Assembly: GCA_910586875.1 (NCBI GenBank)
Contig: CAJUJI010000050.1
Location: 1 to 17,738, forward strand
DNA from: an uncultured Anaerotruncus sp.
GTDB lineage: Bacteria; Bacillota; Clostridia; Oscillospirales; Ruminococcaceae
Reading direction: 5' to 3'
DNA length: 17,738 nucleotides
Notes under the pieces: model-generated
What the model was told of the DNA's origin: nothing
The model's input: the letters and a program-made list of their open reading frames with translations, nothing else
Databases searched by the model: none
Shown: positions 14,555 to 17,738 of the stretch, in pieces
Layout of the letters: the number at the start of each line of letters is the position of its first letter
How positions within the stretch are numbered: position 1 is the first letter of the stretch
Translations under genes and position numbers: made by a program

Positions 14555-14618
14555 ACCCCCCCCTAGCGAGGTGCTGCATCGCAGGTGCAGGTAAGGTCTA
14601 GCGAAAACTGCAAAATCA

Positions 14619-14627
14619 TGTTATACT
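14619..14627 (+). promoter_or_regulatory. Extended -10 promoter of the CLC transporter gene
   Basis: TG, one base, then TATACT (14622-14627) forms an extended -10; no good -35 is seen 17 bp upstream. It would give a leader of about 58 nt before ATG 14692. Confidence 0.55.
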
Positions 14628-14691
14628 ATTTCCAGATGGCCGGTGATCTAAAAAGACAGGCGGATATCCTATCGAGGAAGGCGGAGTATAC

Positions 14692-15957
14692 ATGGTAACA
14701 GAGAAAATAGATGGAACAATGAAACAGGCTGTGGAAAATCTGTTCACATTTATCAGATGGGCTTTGGTGGCGTTGGTGACCGGCCTTCTGGTGGGTGGAG
14801 CGGGCAGCCTGTTTTATTATTCTCTGCGCTGGGCAACCGCGTTCCGGCAGCAGCATCCTCAGATGCTATTTCTGCTTCCGGTAGCAGGACTTGCAATTGT
14901 ATTTTTATACCATTTGGGAAAATCCCCGAATCCCAAAGGGACGAATCTTGTAATTCAGGCGGTGCGTGCAGACGCCAATTTGCCCGGTAAGATGGCGCCG
15001 CTGATTTTTCTGTCGACCCTGCTCACCCATCTGTTTGGCGGCTCGGCTGGGCGTGAGGGTGCCGCCTTACAGCTAGGCGGCAGTCTGGGGACGCTCTTGG
15101 GGCGCCTTTTCCGGTTGGATGAGGCGTATAAAAATATTATTATCATGTGTGGGATGAGCGCGGCGTTTGCGGCATTGTTTGGCACCCCGATTGCTGCTAC
15201 CATCTTTTCAATGGAGCTGGTTAACGTCGGTGTTATGTATTATGCGGCGTTGGTTCCTTGCGCGCTGGCGGCGGTGGTCGCCAGCATGTTTGCCGATTGG
15301 GTGGGAGTCCCACCAGAGCAGTTCCATCTCGCGCAGATTCCGCAGGTGAATGCCAATACGGTGATACATGTGTTGGTGCTGGCAGTTTTGTGTGCCTGTA
15401 TCAGCATTCTCATGTGTTTTGCACTGCATCAGGCGGAGCATCTTTTTGCGCGCCTGATACCAAACCAATATTTCCGCGCCGCTGTGGGCGGATTGCTGAT
15501 TATCGGGATGGTGTATCTATTTGGTACGCGGGATTATCTGGGCGCCGGAATGGATGTGGTGGAGCACGCAATCTGTGAGGGAGAAGCTACGCCAACCGCC
15601 TTTTTGCTGAAAATTCTGTTTACAGCGGTCACCCTGGGAGCTGGCTACAAAGGCGGCGAGATCGTTCCAGCTTTTTTTGTAGGGGCAACCTTTGGCTGCT
15701 TGGTGGGACACTTGATTGGCTTGGAGCCGTCGTTTGCTGCGGCATTGGGGCTGGTTGCGGTTTTTTGCGGGGTGACAAACTGCCCGCTTACTGCGCTGCT
15801 GATGAGCTTTGAACTGTTTGGCTTCAGTGCACCATCTTTGTTTTTGCTGGTGCTTGCGGTCAGCTACATGCTTTCGGGTTATTACAGCCTCTACAGTGCC
15901 CAAAAAATCATTTATGGCAAGACTGCCCCAACCTTTGTCGACCGTCCGGCACATTGA
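14692..15957 (+). CDS. CLC-family anion channel/transporter
   Basis: A 421-residue multi-helix membrane protein of the CLC family, which moves chloride or related anions (some exchange them for protons, and one bacterial clade exports fluoride). Seen: the gating-glutamate motif GSAGREG (117-123, E122), SMEL at 173-176 after the helix containing FGTPIAATIF, and GGEIVP at 321-326 in the position of the usual GxFxP. The first selectivity motif GSGIP is not present; the corresponding region reads SPNPKGTNLVIQA (78-90). These changes resemble the CLC-F-like clade, but I place it there with low certainty. ATG 14692 follows GAGGAAGGCGGAG (14674-14686). It has its own promoter and is followed by a promoter for the next gene, so it is probably a single-gene unit. 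Confidence 0.88.
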   Translation: MVTEKIDGTMKQAVENLFTFIRWALVALVTGLLVGGAGSLFYYSLRWATAFRQQHPQMLFLLPVAGLAIVFLYHLGKSPNPKGTNLVIQAVRADANLPGKMAPLIFLSTLLTHLFGGSAGREGAALQLGGSLGTLLGRLFRLDEAYKNIIIMCGMSAAFAALFGTPIAATIFSMELVNVGVMYYAALVPCALAAVVASMFADWVGVPPEQFHLAQIPQVNANTVIHVLVLAVLCACISILMCFALHQAEHLFARLIPNQYFRAAVGGLLIIGMVYLFGTRDYLGAGMDVVEHAICEGEATPTAFLLKILFTAVTLGAGYKGGEIVPAFFVGATFGCLVGHLIGLEPSFAAALGLVAVFCGVTNCPLTALLMSFELFGFSAPSLFLLVLAVSYMLSGYYSLYSAQKIIYGKTAPTFVDRPAH

Positions 15958-16005
15958 ACAAACAAAGTGGAAATTCTTTTCCAAAATAACAGCGTTTTCC
16001 TCATA

Positions 16006-16031
16006 ATTTGTTTACAAATGTCTGGTATACT
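16006..16031 (+). promoter_or_regulatory. Extended -10 promoter with overlapping dyad before the stress-protein-like gene
   Basis: TGG directly precedes TATACT (16026-16031), an extended -10. Just upstream, ATTTGT (16006-16011) and ACAAAT (16014-16019) form a perfect dyad over the -35 region, a plausible regulator site. The predicted leader is about 50 nt. Confidence 0.5.
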
Positions 16032-16088
16032 ATTCTTATAAAATGGTTTGATGCAATGACACATCACCGACAGTTAAAGGAGTATACC

Positions 16089-16535
16089 ATGAAAAACCCC
16101 TCTGCTTATCATACGTTAGTATTGGTCACCGATCAGTTTGCTTGTGAACGGATTATCAAAGCGGCGCACGTGGTTGCGGATATTTCACAGAATCCGTTGT
16201 TGGTGCTCAGTGTGATGCGTCCAGATATTCAGGTGAACCCTGCTGCACTGGAGCATTTGTTTGAGGTTGCAAAGGAGCACGGCGCCCAAATGACCGTTAC
16301 CTTTTCTGAAAATCCGTACAGCGCAATTGTGCATTATATCCGAGACAACCATGTGGTCAATGCAATCACAGGTATGCCGCAGGATGAAACCTCTATTCTG
16401 TGGCAGATGTGGAAGCGTTTACCCAATGTCAATTTCTTTACCGTTACGGAAAAAGGCGAGCTTCATGAGGTGAATGGACTGCAAGAAATTTTCAAACAAA
16501 AATGCCCCCATAAAATGGAGGTTTTTGAAGGATAA
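16089..16535 (+). CDS. Universal-stress-protein-like small protein
   Basis: A 148-residue soluble protein with no signal peptide or membrane segment. The pattern fits an alpha/beta UspA-like (HUP) fold: a first strand HTLVLVTD (8-15), a helix with ERIIKAAHVVADI, a strand PLLVLSV, a helix of about 50-64, a strand QMTVTFSE, a helix with SAIVHYIRDN, a strand VVNAITGMP (89-97), and a closing strand NVNFFTV. The ATP-binding G-2x-G-9x-G(S/T) signature of canonical Usp proteins is not clear (only GMP at 95-97), so nucleotide binding is doubtful. AAAGGAG (16076-16082) is 6 nt before ATG 16089, favouring it over the in-frame ATG at 16008. It ends 13 nt before the hydrolase gene, so they are probably co-transcribed. 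Function is unknown; the fold assignment is moderate. Confidence 0.72.
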   Translation: MKNPSAYHTLVLVTDQFACERIIKAAHVVADISQNPLLVLSVMRPDIQVNPAALEHLFEVAKEHGAQMTVTFSENPYSAIVHYIRDNHVVNAITGMPQDETSILWQMWKRLPNVNFFTVTEKGELHEVNGLQEIFKQKCPHKMEVFEG

Positions 16536-16548
16536 GGGATGATGTTTT

Positions 16549-17475
16549 GTGAATATCATAATCAGACAGATTACCTTTAAAAGTACCAACCTGGAAAATA
16601 CCATATTTGGCTGGATTTATATTCCGGCTGACCTGCCGCGAGGGATTGTACAAATCATCCATGGGATGAACGAGCATATGGGGCGGTATCACGATTTTAT
16701 GCGCTACCTCGCCCAGAATGGATATGCGGCGTGTGGGATTGACCAGATCGGACACGGGCGCTCGGCCGAGGATGGGCCATACGGCTTTTTTGGCGAGAAG
16801 GACGGCTGGAAAACGCTGGTGGACGACCAATATAAATTTCACCGCATCGCCTGCGCCGAGGTGCCGGAGTGTACACGTTCGGTGCTGTTGGGGCATAGCA
16901 TGGGCTCGTTTATCGCTCGTTTGTATGCTGCAAGATATGGCAATAGCATCGATGGGCTCATCTTGTCCGGTACCGCGCGCGGCGGTGTGCGCGTGCCGCT
17001 TGCAATTCAGGCGGCGGAATTCTCAGTCCGCAAGCATGGGCCCTACTTTGTAGACCAAAAGCTTAACCAACTGGTGCGAGGCAGGGCAAACAGCCGCTTT
17101 AAACCAAACCAGACCGATTTTGACTGGCTTACAAAGGACACCGCAGCAGCCCGTGCATTTCAGGAGGACCCCAGTTGCAACTTTGTGTTTACAAGTGCGG
17201 GCTTTCGCGATTTGTTTGTGCTGTTGGGCCGCGCAAATGCAAAGGGCTGCTTTGAAGCGGTGCGTCCAGAGCTGCCTGTTTTGCTGTTTTCTGGCACAGA
17301 TGATCCAGTAGGCGAATTTGGGAAGGGGCCTACGCAGGTGTTCCAGCAATATCAAAAAGCAGGCGTGGAGGATGTCTCCTTGACACTCTATGAGGGTGGC
17401 CGCCACGAGATGCTAAACGAAACCAATCGCGCAGAGGTGTATGACGACCTGCGCGGCTGGCTGGATACGCACTAA
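16549..17475 (+). CDS. Alpha/beta hydrolase, monoacylglycerol lipase / serine aminopeptidase S33 type
   Basis: A 308-residue cytoplasmic serine hydrolase of the lysophospholipase/monoacylglycerol lipase group. Seen: the oxyanion region IIHGMNEHMGRY (37-48), GIDQIGHGRS (63-72), the nucleophile elbow G115-H-S117-M-G119, a cap region (about 145-215), the acid D252 in GTDDPV, and H286 in GGRHEMLNE. This triad and the HGMNEH motif match bacterial lipases acting on monoacylglycerols or lysophospholipids; the real substrate cannot be read from sequence. The start is GTG 16549, 13 nt after the stress-protein-like gene, with AAGGG (16534-16538) 10 nt upstream; the next in-frame ATG (residue 40) would remove the first strand. 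A long hairpin follows. No secretion signal is seen. Confidence 0.92.
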   Translation: MNIIIRQITFKSTNLENTIFGWIYIPADLPRGIVQIIHGMNEHMGRYHDFMRYLAQNGYAACGIDQIGHGRSAEDGPYGFFGEKDGWKTLVDDQYKFHRIACAEVPECTRSVLLGHSMGSFIARLYAARYGNSIDGLILSGTARGGVRVPLAIQAAEFSVRKHGPYFVDQKLNQLVRGRANSRFKPNQTDFDWLTKDTAAARAFQEDPSCNFVFTSAGFRDLFVLLGRANAKGCFEAVRPELPVLLFSGTDDPVGEFGKGPTQVFQQYQKAGVEDVSLTLYEGGRHEMLNETNRAEVYDDLRGWLDTH

Positions 17476-17483
17476 AGAAAAAG

Positions 17484-17538
17484 AAGGTCCTCCCTGGTTG
17501 GCAGAAGTGAGTTGCTTCCACCAACCTGGGAGGACCTT
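17484..17538. terminator. 18-bp hairpin after the hydrolase gene, terminator best oriented for the minus strand
   Basis: Arms AAGGTCCTCCCTGGTTGG (17484-17501) and CCAACCTGGGAGGACCTT (17521-17538) pair with one mismatch around a 19-nt loop. On the plus strand the tail is only TTTGGGTT. On the minus strand it is CTTCTTTTTCTTT, a good U-tract, so it may mainly end transcription arriving from beyond the right edge, or work in both directions. Confidence 0.65.
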
Positions 17539-17563
17539 TGGGTTACAGGGTGCGCGGGAGTTA

Positions 17564-17653
17564 GGGTGCGCAGGAGTTTGGGCGCCCGACCGAAACTCCA
17601 ATAGCTCCTCGCTGCTCGCCTGACAGCTCACCCACGCTCGTCGCGGCGCACCC
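17564..17653 (+). repeat. Second dispersed repeat family, copy 2 (90 bp)
   Basis: Terminal inverted GGGTGCGC (17564-17571) and GCGCACCC (17646-17653), the internal hairpin AGGAGTTT with AAACTCC, and the right part shared with 14434-14522. A partial start (GGGTGCGCGGGAGTT, from about 17548) precedes it, as if the left end were duplicated. Confidence 0.82.
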
Positions 17654-17655
17654 CA

Positions 17656-17738
17656 GATGTGCAGGAGTTTTGGCCCCCGTCCAAAACTCCTATAACTCCT
17701 CGCTGCTCGCCTGACGGCTCACCCGCGCTCGTCGCGGC
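17656..17738 (+). repeat. Second dispersed repeat family, copy 3, cut by the window end
   Basis: This follows copy 2 directly. It has the longest internal stem, AGGAGTTTTGG with CCAAAACTCCT, and the same right part ending CGCTCGTCGCGGC at the window edge. Tandem arrangement with copy 2 suggests local amplification. Confidence 0.82.

Noticed and set aside
14628..14691. Fluoride riboswitch before the CLC gene
   Set aside because: I looked for the crcB-motif pattern because of the CLC-F-like residues. The leader is only about 58 nt and lacks the conserved helix and loop sequences.

Overview
The window reads as a bacterial chromosome segment. Moderately GC-rich codons, strong AGGAG-type ribosome binding sites, SpoIIIE/FtsK, ComEB-like and CsoR-type genes, and many GC-rich palindromic intergenic repeats suggest a Gram-positive anaerobe of the class Clostridia, most like Oscillospiraceae/Ruminococcaceae gut bacteria. 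That placement is inferred from style and gene content; no rRNA or other marker is present. No tRNA, rRNA, CRISPR array, transposase or phage gene was seen.

Layout. Positions 1-280 hold a directly duplicated hairpin repeat. A plus-strand cell-envelope and DNA block follows: uppP (undecaprenyl-diphosphatase), ftsK/spoIIIE (DNA translocase), a YgiQ-type radical SAM protein and a membrane-anchored ComEC-like metallo-hydrolase (281-7124). galE (7461-8468) stands alone with a near-consensus promoter and a perfect bidirectional terminator, and has inverted copies of repeat elements on both sides. A minus-strand block (8758-10076) encodes a ComEB-like dCMP deaminase, a gamma-carbonic-anhydrase-like protein and an unrecognised 109-residue protein. 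ksgA/rsmA diverges from it on the plus strand.

A compact copper operon follows (11096-13983). It has a consensus promoter, a G-tract dyad suited to CsoR, a Cu(I) P-type ATPase whose C-terminus is a complete CopZ-like chaperone domain, and csoR, whose start codon overlaps the copA stop. The chaperone part keeps its own Shine-Dalgarno sequence and in-frame ATG, so one frame may make both the fusion and free CopZ. Positions 13984-14691 contain no gene but hold a 60-bp tandem array, a dispersed hairpin element, a second repeat family and a strong hairpin. The window ends with a CLC-type anion transporter, a small universal-stress-protein-like gene coupled to a monoacylglycerol-lipase-type hydrolase, a hairpin, and two more copies of the second repeat family.

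Most genes are ordinary housekeeping or stress genes. The two most interesting signals are the copA/copZ fusion with an internal translation start, and the dispersed element whose copies differ in sequence but keep the same consecutive hairpins through matched changes on both arms, sitting head-inward at transcription-unit boundaries.
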